A DNA stretch of 64,000 nt from Roseococcus sp. SDR (GTDB taxonomy: Bacteria; Pseudomonadota; Alphaproteobacteria; Acetobacterales; Acetobacteraceae): contig NZ_JAHRCU010000002.1 in NCBI RefSeq assembly GCF_019083995.1, positions 1 to 64,000 on the forward strand. The letters are read 5' to 3'. Numbering within the stretch: position 1 is the stretch's first letter; each line of letters opens with the position of its first letter. The notes under the pieces were generated by a model. The model made no database searches, had not been told where the DNA came from, and worked only from the letters and a program-made list of their open reading frames with translations. A program made the position numbers and the translations under genes. Shown here piece after piece: positions 24,191-32,609 of the stretch.

Positions 24191-26071
24191 ATGGCCGCAT
24201 CCCGCCAGACCAAATCCAGCTTCGCCGCTGGCGAGCTGGCGCCCGAGCTGCTGGGCCGCGCCGACCTGCGCGCCTATGCCAACGGCGCGCGCCGCCTGCG
24301 CAACGTCTTCATCCAGCCGACCGGTGGCGTCACGCGCCGCCCCGGCCTGCGCCACATCGCGATGCTGCCCGGCGCGGCCCGCCTGCTGGCCTTCGAATTC
24401 AACACCGAGCAGGCCTATCTCCTCGTCTTCACCGACGGCCTGTTCAGCGTCTACGTCGAGGATGCGCTGGTGGCGCAGGCCCCGGCGCCCTGGAGTGCGG
24501 CGCAGCTGCCGCAGCTTGCCTTCACGCAGAGCGCCGACACGCTGCTCATCTGCCACCCGGAGGTCGCGCCGCAACGCCTCACCCGCAGCAGCCACACGAG
24601 CTGGAGCATGAGCTCCTGGTCGCTGGCGCGGCTGCCCACCTATCGCTTCCTCGATGGCGGCATCGCGCTGACACCGAGCACGACCACGGGCAACATCACC
24701 CTCACCGCGCCGGGCGCCATGTTCCAGCCCGGCCATGCGGGCACGCCCTTCCGCTTCCGCGGCCGCCTCGGCGTGCTGACGACCGTCCTCTCTCCCACGC
24801 AGGCCAGCTTCACCACGGGCGAGACGCTGCCCGACACGGCCGCCAGCACAGACTGGGAGGAGGCGGCCTTCAGCCCGGTGCGCGGCTGGCCGGTCACCGC
24901 CTGCTTCCACCAGGACCGCCTCGTCATCGGCGGTTCGCGGGACCTGCCGAACCGCCTCTGGCTCTCCCGCTCGGGCGATCTCTTCAATTTCGACAAGGGC
25001 AGCGGCCTCGATGACCAGGGCATCGAGTTCGGCCTGCTCTCCGACCAGGTGAACGCCATCCGCGGCGTCTTCTCCGGCCGGCATCTTCAGGTCTTCACCA
25101 CGGGCGGCGAATGGATGGTGAGCGGCGAGCCGCTGACACCCTCCTCCATCCAGCTCAACCGGCAGACGCGCATCGGCAGTTCCGCCACGCGCATGATCCC
25201 GCCGGTGGATGTGGATGGCAGCACCATCTTCGCCGCCCGGAGCGGAAGGGCGATCCACGAATTCGCCTATACCGACGTGCAGCAGGCCTATCAGTCGAAC
25301 GATCTCGGCCTCGTCGCCGCGCACCTCATCCAGAGCCCCACCTCGATGGCCTATGACCAGTCGCGGCGGCTGCTGCATGTGACGATGGAGGATGGCGGCC
25401 TCGCGACACTCACGCTCTTCCGCGCCGAGCAGGTGACGGCCTGGACGCGGCAGGAAACGGCGGGCGCCTTCACCCAGGTGGCCGAGGTCGATGGCCGCGT
25501 CTTCGTCGCCGTCCAGCGCCTGGGCACGCATCGGCTCGAGCGCTTCGAGCCCGGCTTCGGCCTCGACGCCGCGCTGGATGGCACGAGCGTGACGCCGAAG
25601 GACCGCTGGACCGGCCTCGGCCATCTCGAAGGCGCCACCGTGGGCGTGCTCGCCGATGGCGCGCCGCGCCAGGCCGCCATGGTCTCGCAGGGCGCCGTCA
25701 CGCTCGATCCGCCCGCCTTCGCCACGCAGATCGGCCTGCCCTTCGCGCATGAGATCGAGCCCCTGCCGCCCGAGCTCTCCGGCGTCACCGGCAACCGCGC
25801 CGCGCCGCTGCGCCTTGTCTCCGTCAGCTTCCGGCTGCTGGAGACGGCCGCACTCGACGTGGACCTCGGCCGCGGGCCGGCGCCGGTCGCCTTCCGCCGG
25901 CTGGACACGCCGCTGCTCGACGCCGCGCCACCCCGCTTCAGCGGCGATGTGCGCCTGGCCGCGCTGGGCTGGCGGCGGGATGCGATGCGCCCGCTCTGGC
26001 GGATCGCGGGCGATGCGCCGCTGCCGCTCACCCTGCTCTCCGTCACCACCGACATGAGGACGACCGACTGA
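24191..26071 (+). CDS. Tail tubular protein B-like (T7 gp12-like) nozzle protein
   Basis: A 626-residue tail protein that begins SFAAGELAPELLGRADLRAYANGARRLRNVFIQPTGGVTRRPG in its first 50 residues, the classic opening of podovirus tail-tube/stabilisation proteins. The rest is beta-rich with repeated FxTGGEWMVSGEPLTP-type blades. LPNRLWLSRSGDLFNFDKG near residue 255 is another family landmark. T7 gp12 is 794 residues, so this is a shorter version. It follows the gp11-like gene by three bases and its TGA shares a base with the next ATG. Confidence 0.85.
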   Translation: MAASRQTKSSFAAGELAPELLGRADLRAYANGARRLRNVFIQPTGGVTRRPGLRHIAMLPGAARLLAFEFNTEQAYLLVFTDGLFSVYVEDALVAQAPAPWSAAQLPQLAFTQSADTLLICHPEVAPQRLTRSSHTSWSMSSWSLARLPTYRFLDGGIALTPSTTTGNITLTAPGAMFQPGHAGTPFRFRGRLGVLTTVLSPTQASFTTGETLPDTAASTDWEEAAFSPVRGWPVTACFHQDRLVIGGSRDLPNRLWLSRSGDLFNFDKGSGLDDQGIEFGLLSDQVNAIRGVFSGRHLQVFTTGGEWMVSGEPLTPSSIQLNRQTRIGSSATRMIPPVDVDGSTIFAARSGRAIHEFAYTDVQQAYQSNDLGLVAAHLIQSPTSMAYDQSRRLLHVTMEDGGLATLTLFRAEQVTAWTRQETAGAFTQVAEVDGRVFVAVQRLGTHRLERFEPGFGLDAALDGTSVTPKDRWTGLGHLEGATVGVLADGAPRQAAMVSQGAVTLDPPAFATQIGLPFAHEIEPLPPELSGVTGNRAAPLRLVSVSFRLLETAALDVDLGRGPAPVAFRRLDTPLLDAAPPRFSGDVRLAALGWRRDAMRPLWRIAGDAPLPLTLLSVTTDMRTTD

Positions 26072-26511
26072 TGGCCGCTTTGTCTTCCCTCGCCGCGCTG
26101 GCTTCCACCGGCGTCGGCCTCTATGCGCAGAGCCGCTCCGCCCAGCAGCAGCAGGCCACCCAGCGTGCCCAGGCCGAGATCACCCGCCAGCAGGAGGCGG
26201 CGCGCCAGCAGCAGCTCACCCTGCAACAGCAGGCCGAGGCACGGGCACGGGGCGAGCAGGTAGCCCGCACGGTCGCCTCCGCCCGCGCGCGCCTCGCCGG
26301 CGGCGGGCTCCAGGTGGATGACGGCTCGGCCGCGAGCGTGACGCAGGGCCTGCGCGCCGACGCGGCGGCCGGCCAGGCGGACAGCGACGCACTCTTCCGC
26401 GCGCGGCTCTCCTCCGGCCGCGCCTCGCTGCTCAACCCCGACGCCACGCTGACCAGCGTGCTGCGCGCCGTGCCGAGCTTCGGCAACGCGGTCCGCAACC
26501 TGCTCGACTGA
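26071..26511 (+). CDS. Putative internal virion protein (gp14-position)
   Basis: A 146-residue protein with a short hydrophobic N-terminus (LSSLAALASTGVGLYAQ) followed by a long Gln/Ala/Arg helix (about residues 20-75) that looks coiled-coil, then an alanine-rich C-terminus. Its position after the gp12-like gene matches T7 gp14, an inner-core ejection protein of 196 residues that forms a channel in the outer membrane. The hydrophobic start and helical body fit such a role, but no sequence motif proves it. Coupled to the upstream gene by TGATG. Confidence 0.65.
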   Translation: MAALSSLAALASTGVGLYAQSRSAQQQQATQRAQAEITRQQEAARQQQLTLQQQAEARARGEQVARTVASARARLAGGGLQVDDGSAASVTQGLRADAAAGQADSDALFRARLSSGRASLLNPDATLTSVLRAVPSFGNAVRNLLD

Positions 26512-26545
26512 GCCCCTCCCCTTCCTCCAGACCACGGAGCCCCTG

Positions 26546-28828
26546 ATGTCCGAGCACATCCGCATCGGCGATATCGCGCCGCGCGTGCACTACGTCGCCG
26601 ACGGCGTGCAGACCGCCTTCACCTACCCCTTCCCGATCTTCGAGGCGGGGGACCTCGCGGTGCTGCGCGACGGGGCGCCGGCCGATTACGGCTTCACCAT
26701 CCTGGGCGCGGGGGAGAGCGGTGGCGGCGTGATCCATTATGCGGAGGCGCCGGCGCCCGGCACGCGCCTCACGCTGCTGCGCCGCCTGGCCATCGAGCGC
26801 GTCACGGATTTCCAGTCCAACGGTGTGCTGCGCGCCAATACGCTGAATGACGAGCTGGACCGCCAGGTGGCCGCCCTGCAGGAGGTGCGGGACGACGTCG
26901 CCGGCGCCATCCGCCAGCCCGCCGCCGAGGCGCCCTCCGGCATGGTGCTGCCGCTGCGCGCCGCCCGCGCCGAGAAGCTGCTCGGCTTCGACGCAACCGG
27001 CGATGTGATGACCTATGACCGCACGGGCACCATCGCGGCACCCTTCCCCGGCGCCGTGCCGCGCAGCGTGGAGGACAAGCTCGCCGAGACGCTGACGGCG
27101 CGCGACTTCGGCGCGACCGGCGATGGCGTGACGGATGACGGCCCGGCGCTGCAGGCCGCGATGAACGCGGCCGGGGCTTCGGGCAAGCATCTCGTCATCG
27201 GCGAGGGCACCTTCCGCACCACCATGCCGCTGCTGCTGCCCGGCGGCGCGGCGGGCCTCACCATGCGCGGCAGCATCCTCTACGCCGGCCCCGGCGGCCA
27301 GGCTGCGCTCACCATCGGCGATGGCGGCGCCGTGCGGAATGCGGCCAAGCTTTACCAGGGCCTGCGCGTGATCCGGGCCACGACCAGCGACTGGCAGAAT
27401 TTCGGCGATATCGGGATCGTGCTGCGCAACCTCGATTCCAGCCAGGTCGAGATCCGCCAGGTCGAGGGCTTCACCATCGGCGCGCAGACGCTGGGCGTGG
27501 AGCGCGGCTTCGAGGACAGCAACATCCATCTCGGGCGCATGGTGAACAACCATATCGGCCTCGACATCCGCACGCAGACGGCCGCCGCCTGGAACACCTC
27601 CGTGCGCTATTACGGCGGCCATTTCGCCGTGGCGAGCGCCCTGTATCCGACGCTGAATCGCTACGGCATCCGCTTCTCGGCCGAGCCCGGCGCCTATGTG
27701 GCGCACAATCGCCACGTCTTCTTCGGCCCCGCCTTCGAACTGCAGGCGCGCGACCGCCCCCTGATCCTCGGCGCGCCCTTCCTCTGCCTGGTCAACAGCC
27801 GCGCGGTCATCGCCTATGGCATGCGGATGGAGGGCTGCTCGCCCTATCCAGCCTATCACGTCGGCAACGCGCAGGATCATGTCTACGAGGTCGCCTGGGC
27901 GAGCCAAGGCTACGCGCTCGAGGTTCTGTACGACACCGCCTCGGCGCGCGTCGGCGCCGTGGTGCGCGGCCTGCACCAGGCGGCCGCGCATCGCGAGTTC
28001 AGCCGCGAGGTGGGCGCCGTGCCCAGCCTGCGCGCCGCCGCCTTCCGCTGGAATGCGTCCCAGACCGGCTTCGACCAGCTCGCCTGCCTCTCGACCAATG
28101 TCAGCGGCAGCCCGGCGACGCTGGCCGATTTCGCCTTCCCCGGCCTGGAAGACTACGTGCTCACCAACCGCGGCGTGGTACTGCCGGGTGGGCGCGGCCT
28201 CGGCTTCGTCGTGGATGCGACGCGCGCGCGGGAATTCGCGCTGGCGGTGGATGCCGACAATCCGCGCCTCATCGTGCAGTGCTTCGACGCGGGCATGGGC
28301 CTGCTGACCGACGGCGCGGGGCCGCTGGTGCGCGCCTCGGGCATGTCCATGGCCTGGAACGCGGCCGCGCGCTGGTGGCAGGGCTCGGCCGACATGACGG
28401 ATGCGGACCTCACGCGCCTGCAGGTGGTGCGCCTTGAGCCCAGCGTCGCCTACGCCATCATCGGCGTGGCGCGCATCGGCACGGATTACGAGGTCCGCGC
28501 CATGCGCCTGCTCTGCGACCCCGCCGTCTCTCCGCCGCTGCTCTACGGCCTGCCCGATCTGCGGCACGGCGCGCGCGAATTGCGCGCGGAACTCGCATGG
28601 GACCCGCCCTCCATCGCGGCCGGCGCCAGCGCACAGCTCAACGTGCCGCTCTCCGGCGCGCGGCCGGGCGATTTCGTGCAGGCCGCCTTCACCCTCTCCA
28701 CCTCCGGCATCGTCTTCCTCGCGCAGATCGGCGCGCAGGACGTGGTGACGGTGACGGCGTGGAACCGCAGCGGCGCCGCGGTGGATCTCGGCGCCGGCAC
28801 GGTCAGGGTGCGCCTGGTGAAGTCATGA
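26546..28828 (+). CDS. Tail fibre / tailspike with T7-like base and pectate-lyase-type domain
   Basis: A 760-residue fibre. Residues 1-120 resemble the T7 gp17 N-terminal attachment domain (VQTAFTYPFPIFEAGDLAV, then TRLTLLRRLAIERVTDFQSNGVLRA). At about 184-206, ARDFGATGDGVTDDGPALQAA is the pectate-lyase-superfamily entry to a right-handed beta-helix, a common tailspike fold that may bind or cleave surface polysaccharide. The C-terminal 150 residues are beta-rich and probably trimerise or bind the receptor. No gp15 or gp16-like genes lie between this and the gp14-position gene. Its stop overlaps the next ATG. Confidence 0.83.
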   Translation: MSEHIRIGDIAPRVHYVADGVQTAFTYPFPIFEAGDLAVLRDGAPADYGFTILGAGESGGGVIHYAEAPAPGTRLTLLRRLAIERVTDFQSNGVLRANTLNDELDRQVAALQEVRDDVAGAIRQPAAEAPSGMVLPLRAARAEKLLGFDATGDVMTYDRTGTIAAPFPGAVPRSVEDKLAETLTARDFGATGDGVTDDGPALQAAMNAAGASGKHLVIGEGTFRTTMPLLLPGGAAGLTMRGSILYAGPGGQAALTIGDGGAVRNAAKLYQGLRVIRATTSDWQNFGDIGIVLRNLDSSQVEIRQVEGFTIGAQTLGVERGFEDSNIHLGRMVNNHIGLDIRTQTAAAWNTSVRYYGGHFAVASALYPTLNRYGIRFSAEPGAYVAHNRHVFFGPAFELQARDRPLILGAPFLCLVNSRAVIAYGMRMEGCSPYPAYHVGNAQDHVYEVAWASQGYALEVLYDTASARVGAVVRGLHQAAAHREFSREVGAVPSLRAAAFRWNASQTGFDQLACLSTNVSGSPATLADFAFPGLEDYVLTNRGVVLPGGRGLGFVVDATRAREFALAVDADNPRLIVQCFDAGMGLLTDGAGPLVRASGMSMAWNAAARWWQGSADMTDADLTRLQVVRLEPSVAYAIIGVARIGTDYEVRAMRLLCDPAVSPPLLYGLPDLRHGARELRAELAWDPPSIAAGASAQLNVPLSGARPGDFVQAAFTLSTSGIVFLAQIGAQDVVTVTAWNRSGAAVDLGAGTVRVRLVKS

Positions 28829-29118
28829 GGCGGCGCCAGACGCGCGGCTGGGCGAAGGACCTCGAGACCGCCCTGCCGCTGGTTGCGCGCCACTATCTGC
28901 GCTTCGTCCAGGACACGCAGCACGAGGCCGACAGCAAGGCCTTCATCGCCCGACAGTCCGCCGCGAAGACGGCGCTCTCGCACCTCGAACTGCTCGCGAA
29001 GCTGGCCGGCGACGGGATTGCGCCGGCCGTGGATTCCGCCCTCCAGGCGCTGGATGCGGCGCGGCACGAAATGGACGCAGAGGAGACGCCCGCGGATGAC
29101 CCCGGAGAGCCCGGCTGA
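28825..29118 (+). CDS. Putative small terminase subunit
   Basis: A 97-residue helical protein between the tail fibre and large terminase, exactly where T7 places gp18 (small terminase, 89 residues). It is basic at the N-terminus (MRRRQTRGWAKDLETALP) and acidic at the C-terminus (EETPADDPGEPG). I see no definite helix-turn-helix, so the assignment rests on position, size and the overlap of its 3' end with the large-terminase start by 23 bases. The ATG overlaps the fibre stop. Confidence 0.6.
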   Translation: MRRRQTRGWAKDLETALPLVARHYLRFVQDTQHEADSKAFIARQSAAKTALSHLELLAKLAGDGIAPAVDSALQALDAARHEMDAEETPADDPGEPG

Positions 29119-30523
29119 CCTGCTCGAATTCGCCTGGGTCTGGAATCGCCAGCTCCGCCAGGGCACGCCGCAGGTGCATCGCCGCATCCTGCGCTGGCTG
29201 GAGGCGGAACAGCCCGCGCGCCGCCTGCTGCTCATGGCCTTTCGCGGCTGTGGCAAGTCCACGCTGGTGGGGCTGTTCTGCGCCTGGTCGCTCTACCGCA
29301 ACCCGGAGCTGCGCATCCTCGTCGTCGCGGCCGACCAGATGCTGGCGGGCAAGATGGTGGGCCATGTGCGCCGCATCATCGAGCGCCACCCGCTCTGCGC
29401 TGGCCTGATCCCGGACGGCAACGAGGCCTGGGCGGCGGACCGCTTCACCGTGCAGCGCCCGGGCGCCCTGCGCGACCCCTCGATGCTGGCGCAGGGCCTG
29501 CTCGGCAACATCACCGGCGCGCGGGCCGACATCATCATCTGCGACGATGTGGAGGTGGCCGGCAATTGCGATACGCCCGGCAAGCGCGCCGAGCTGCGCG
29601 AACGCCTGGCCGAGACGGAATTCGTGCTGACGCCGGGCGGCCTCATCCTCTATGTCGGCACGCCGCACACGGAGGAGAGCCTCTATCGTGCCGGCGACGG
29701 CTTCCTGGACGGCTATCATCGCCTGGAGGTGCCGATCCTGGATGCCGCCGGCCACAGCGCCTGGCCCGAGCGCTTCAAGGAGGGCGCCATCGAGGCCCTG
29801 CGCGGCCGCGTCGGCGCGCTGCATTTCGCGCGCCAGATGCTGCTGCAGCCCGTGGCCATGAGCGCCGCGCGGCTCGATCCCGCGCTGCTGCTGCGCTACG
29901 CGGAGGAGACGGAGTATCGTGAGGCGAATGGCCGTGCGCAGCTCTGGCTGCTCGGCCGGCGCATGGCCTCGGGCGGCGGCTATTGGGACCCGGCCTTCGG
30001 CCGCGCGGAAGGCGGCGGCGATGGCTCGGTGCTCGCCGCCACCTACACGGATGATGAAGGCCGCCACTTCCTGCACCGCCTCGCCTGGATCACCCAGCGC
30101 GCCGACCTGCCGGAGGACCCCGCCACGCAGCAATGCCGCCAGGTGGCGGAACTGGCGCGCGAGCTGATCCTGCCCGTGCTGCGCGTCGAGACCAATGGCC
30201 TCGGCCGTTTCCTGCCCGCGCTGCTGCGGCGCGAGATGGCCCGCGCCGGCGTGGCCTGCACCGTGCTGGAGCACAGCAACCGCCGCCCCAAGGCGGAGCG
30301 CATCCTGGCCGCTTTCGACCCGCTTCTCGCCGCCCGCCGGCTGCACGCGCATGAGAGCGTCTTCCGCACCGGCTTCCCGCGCGAGATGGCCGAATGGCGG
30401 CCCGATGCGCGGGGTGCCAGGGATGACGGGCTGGATGCGGTGGCGGGCTGCATCCTGGCCGAGCCGGTGCGCCTGCCGGCCCTGCCGCCCCGCGCGCCCG
30501 GGCCCAGTTGGCGCGGCGGTTGA
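29096..30523 (+). CDS. Phage terminase large subunit (T7 gp19-like)
   Basis: A 475-residue DNA-packaging motor ATPase/nuclease. Walker A is FRGCGKST (residues 49-56) and Walker B is ADIIICDDVE near residue 142. GLILYVGTPHTEESLY near 180 includes the coupling motif of gp19-like terminases. The C-terminal nuclease region contains GGYWDPAFG near 300 and GARDDGLDAVAG near 441, which supply acidic metal ligands. Length is slightly below T7 gp19 (586). No truncation or frameshift is visible, so packaging may still be functional. Confidence 0.87.
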   Translation: MTPESPADLLEFAWVWNRQLRQGTPQVHRRILRWLEAEQPARRLLLMAFRGCGKSTLVGLFCAWSLYRNPELRILVVAADQMLAGKMVGHVRRIIERHPLCAGLIPDGNEAWAADRFTVQRPGALRDPSMLAQGLLGNITGARADIIICDDVEVAGNCDTPGKRAELRERLAETEFVLTPGGLILYVGTPHTEESLYRAGDGFLDGYHRLEVPILDAAGHSAWPERFKEGAIEALRGRVGALHFARQMLLQPVAMSAARLDPALLLRYAEETEYREANGRAQLWLLGRRMASGGGYWDPAFGRAEGGGDGSVLAATYTDDEGRHFLHRLAWITQRADLPEDPATQQCRQVAELARELILPVLRVETNGLGRFLPALLRREMARAGVACTVLEHSNRRPKAERILAAFDPLLAARRLHAHESVFRTGFPREMAEWRPDARGARDDGLDAVAGCILAEPVRLPALPPRAPGPSWRGG

Positions 30524-30576
30524 CGCTGAGTGAGGGTGCGGCAAGGGTTGGGCGCCACACCCGGAGTTTCTCCCCT

Positions 30577-31146
30577 GTGTCAGCCCAATCCGGCACGCCT
30601 GGCCGCTTGCCTCGCTTCCTCCGTGCCCTGCGGCGGTGGTCCCTGCGGGGATTGATCCTGGTGGCGCTCGCGAACCTCGCCTGGGACCTCTGGTCCTGGC
30701 AGGATCACAGCTTCGCGGAGGGAGACCGGCGATATTTCCGGGGTGCCGAGCGGGGCGACGAAATAGACTACGGGCTGGCCGAAATCCGGATCATCAACGA
30801 GACGAGCCGCGAGTTCCTGATTGACAGCTTCGTGTTGGATGGTTGGGGGGGGCCTTACACGGGGCGACCCGACGAACGACGCAGGCTCTGGCCAGCCAGT
30901 GAACCTGGCCACGTTTTTGCGGAGCAGCGCTACCTCGACCATTTGGTGGGCGACGGTCAGCTTGTCCTGCGGGAAGGCCCAGAAGGACCAACCCGTGTGA
31001 TAGATTTTCAAGTGGATCGCAGGCGACCCACCTCCTGCCAAATGGAACTGCGCATCCGCGAGGACGGTGAAACCCTCTCCGATTGCCGACCACTCCGGCG
31101 CATTCGCCGTGATTACCGTTGGCTGTTCGGCCCTCCCAACTATTGA
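30577..31146 (+). CDS. Membrane-anchored protein of unknown function (phage-module cargo)
   Basis: A 189-residue protein from a GTG at 30577 with GGAG eleven bases upstream; an in-frame TTG at 30508, inside the terminase gene, is less likely. One transmembrane helix lies near residues 25-43 (RGLILVALANLAWDLWSW). The rest appears extracytoplasmic, beta-rich and charged, with two cysteines (TSCQ and LSDC) that could pair. GC content is visibly lower than in the neighbouring structural genes, and codons such as gat, aat and ttg are commoner. This suggests later insertion with the following gene. No family recognised. Confidence 0.6.
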   Translation: MSAQSGTPGRLPRFLRALRRWSLRGLILVALANLAWDLWSWQDHSFAEGDRRYFRGAERGDEIDYGLAEIRIINETSREFLIDSFVLDGWGGPYTGRPDERRRLWPASEPGHVFAEQRYLDHLVGDGQLVLREGPEGPTRVIDFQVDRRRPTSCQMELRIREDGETLSDCRPLRRIRRDYRWLFGPPNY

Positions 31147-31201
31147 GGGCATCCGCCTTCGACGCGGATGCCGCAACCGCAACCCTTCGATGGAGACATC
31201 C

Positions 31202-31963
31202 ATGCCCGATCCCGGCCGTGCGGCCGAGGACCGACGTGTCATCGCGCGTCAGTCCTGGCTCCAAAATCCGGTTCTGAATTCATTGGCGATCCCGGTCGCC
31301 ACGAACGAAGCGCTCGCATCCTTTCTCCCGGGTCGCGTCAATGGACCCGCGGATGCGTACCGGCACATCGTGTGGGTGGCTGAGATGACCCGCCGCATGG
31401 GGGCGGATACGGCGGGCAGCCTTGCCGAACTGCACGAGATTCAGGGGCAGATGAGCGCCGCGCGGCGCGACGTGTTGGGTCAGGGCGAGGATGTCATCAA
31501 CCACGCGGCGGCGACAGCGATGGACCGACGCAACAACCTGCTGGGCATCAGCATCGGCTTGCAGGCGACAAGCTTCGAGGATGTGCTGCGCTTGTCACGC
31601 GACGCGATGGACCGCAGCCCCCGCGATGGGTCGGGGGGCGTGATCGGGGCGGTTTGGCTTCCAGAAGAGGAATGGCGCGCAAATCCATCGTCGGACCGCA
31701 GCCAATGGAACTGGCCCAATCCGGATTGGAGCCGCGTGCCCCGGCAGCATGTCACCGAATATCTCATGGGCGGTGCGGAATATCGCCGGGGTGCCGACCA
31801 TCGTCAATTGGCCGCCGATCGCCGGGCTGCCCTGGGCGCCGAGAAGCAGGAAGCCTGGCGGCGGATGCTGGAGGAAGACGACGCGGCCGACGGCCCCGTC
31901 CAGGTCCAAGGCTATCAGCGCGATGGACACCCCGTCCGCGCCCACACCCGTTCCCGCCCCTGA
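31202..31963 (+). CDS. DUF6973-like protein (phage-module cargo)
   Basis: A 253-residue protein; the ATG at 31202 has GGAG six bases upstream. Residues about 48-120 carry NGPADAYRHIVW (DAYRH at 51-55), a His-Glu pair at 78-79 and MDRRNN (107-112). This DA(F/Y)RH...HE...MD..NN pattern resembles the DUF6973 domain, which I recall from polymorphic-toxin-like and secreted proteins. The His/Asp/Glu set could be a metal-binding or hydrolytic site. The C-terminal part is hydrophilic and ends in a basic HPVRAHTRSRP tail. GC is lower than in neighbouring genes, matching the membrane protein before it. Confidence 0.6.
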   Translation: MPDPGRAAEDRRVIARQSWLQNPVLNSLAIPVATNEALASFLPGRVNGPADAYRHIVWVAEMTRRMGADTAGSLAELHEIQGQMSAARRDVLGQGEDVINHAAATAMDRRNNLLGISIGLQATSFEDVLRLSRDAMDRSPRDGSGGVIGAVWLPEEEWRANPSSDRSQWNWPNPDWSRVPRQHVTEYLMGGAEYRRGADHRQLAADRRAALGAEKQEAWRRMLEEDDAADGPVQVQGYQRDGHPVRAHTRSRP

Positions 31964-31977
31964 CCCCGAAGGGGGGT

Positions 31978-32022
31978 GCAGGGGACAAGTCCCCTGCCGG
32001 GGTCGAGGGGCAGCGCCCCTCG
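31978..32022. terminator. Double-hairpin between convergent genes
   Basis: Two perfect stem-loops lie back to back: GCAGGGGAC-AA-GTCCCCTGC (31978-31997) and CGAGGGGC-AGC-GCCCCTCG (32004-32022). They separate the DUF6973-like gene from the reverse-strand small gene that ends at 32024. Immediately beyond is CTTTTT at 32034, so a rightward transcript could terminate there. The pair may instead be a dispersed palindromic element; a second copy was not seen in this window. Confidence 0.6.
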
Positions 32023-32023
32023 C

Positions 32024-32242
32024 CTAAGCTGACTTTTTCAGGATCTCGCTCGCATGCCGCGCCCGCCCGGGCGCGGTGATGGAAAAGCGCCCATCGGGCC
32101 GTTCCTCGGCCAGGCCCATCCGCTGTAGCCGCAGCAGGCAGGGCTGGTCCGCCAGGCCCGGCGGGCGGCCATGCGGCCCCACCAGCGTCAGCCGGTGCAG
32201 GGCCGAGCGGCAGCAGCTTTCCAGATACGGCTCATTCCACAT
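32024..32242 (-). CDS. Small winged-helix-like hypothetical protein
   Basis: A 72-residue protein on the strand opposite its neighbours. The layout ALHRLTLVGPHGRPPG, LLRLQRMGLAEERPDGRFSITAPGRARHASEIL resembles a minimal winged helix: a recognition helix, then a beta wing (RPDGRFSITAPG) ending in GRARHA. Three cysteines are near the N-terminus. It may be a small regulator of the lysis genes that begin 62 bases away on the other strand. Composition is host-like. No better family assignment is possible. Confidence 0.5.
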   Translation of the reverse strand: MWNEPYLESCCRSALHRLTLVGPHGRPPGLADQPCLLRLQRMGLAEERPDGRFSITAPGRARHASEILKKSA

Positions 32243-32303
32243 TCACGATTTCTCCGCGCGCCTGTTGTGGCGATGCGCGCGCCCGCCCGCAAGGAGGCCC
32301 CCC

Positions 32304-32609
32304 ATGGATCCCATGACCCCATCCCTCTGGTGGATGGACGCCGCCCAGGCGCCCGTCATCGCCGGGCTCTACTGGCTGCTGCTTGGCCTCAAGCGCGACC
32401 TGGATCGCCGGATCGAGAAGGGCACGTCGCGCCATGATGACGGCCTCTCCCGCACGCGGGACGAGCTGGCCGCCTTCAAGCTCGAAGTGGCGCGGACCTA
32501 TGTGCCGCTCTCGCTGATCCGCGATGTGGATCGGCGCCTCTCCGAGCAGCTGCTGCGCATCGAGAACAAGATCGAGAACGTCCGTCGCGACCAGGAGAAC
32601 GACAAGTGA
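32304..32609 (+). CDS. Putative holin-like / lysis-associated membrane protein
   Basis: A 101-residue protein with a perfect AAGGAGG at 32291-32297. A single hydrophobic segment near residues 16-29 (APVIAGLYWLLLGL) is followed by a long charged helix with coiled-coil character (ELAAFKLEVARTYVPLSLIRDVDRRLSEQLLRIENKI). It precedes and overlaps by 4 bases an endolysin-like gene, the classic holin position. However, one weak helix is little for a pore, so an anchoring or spanin-like role is also possible. It belongs to the end of the phage-derived module. Confidence 0.6.
   Translation: MDPMTPSLWWMDAAQAPVIAGLYWLLLGLKRDLDRRIEKGTSRHDDGLSRTRDELAAFKLEVARTYVPLSLIRDVDRRLSEQLLRIENKIENVRRDQENDK

Noticed and set aside
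31067-31201. N-terminal extension of the DUF6973-like gene back to 31067
   Set aside because: The extension overlaps the preceding membrane-protein gene, lacks a ribosome site and adds no recognisable sequence; GGAG before 31202 is better.
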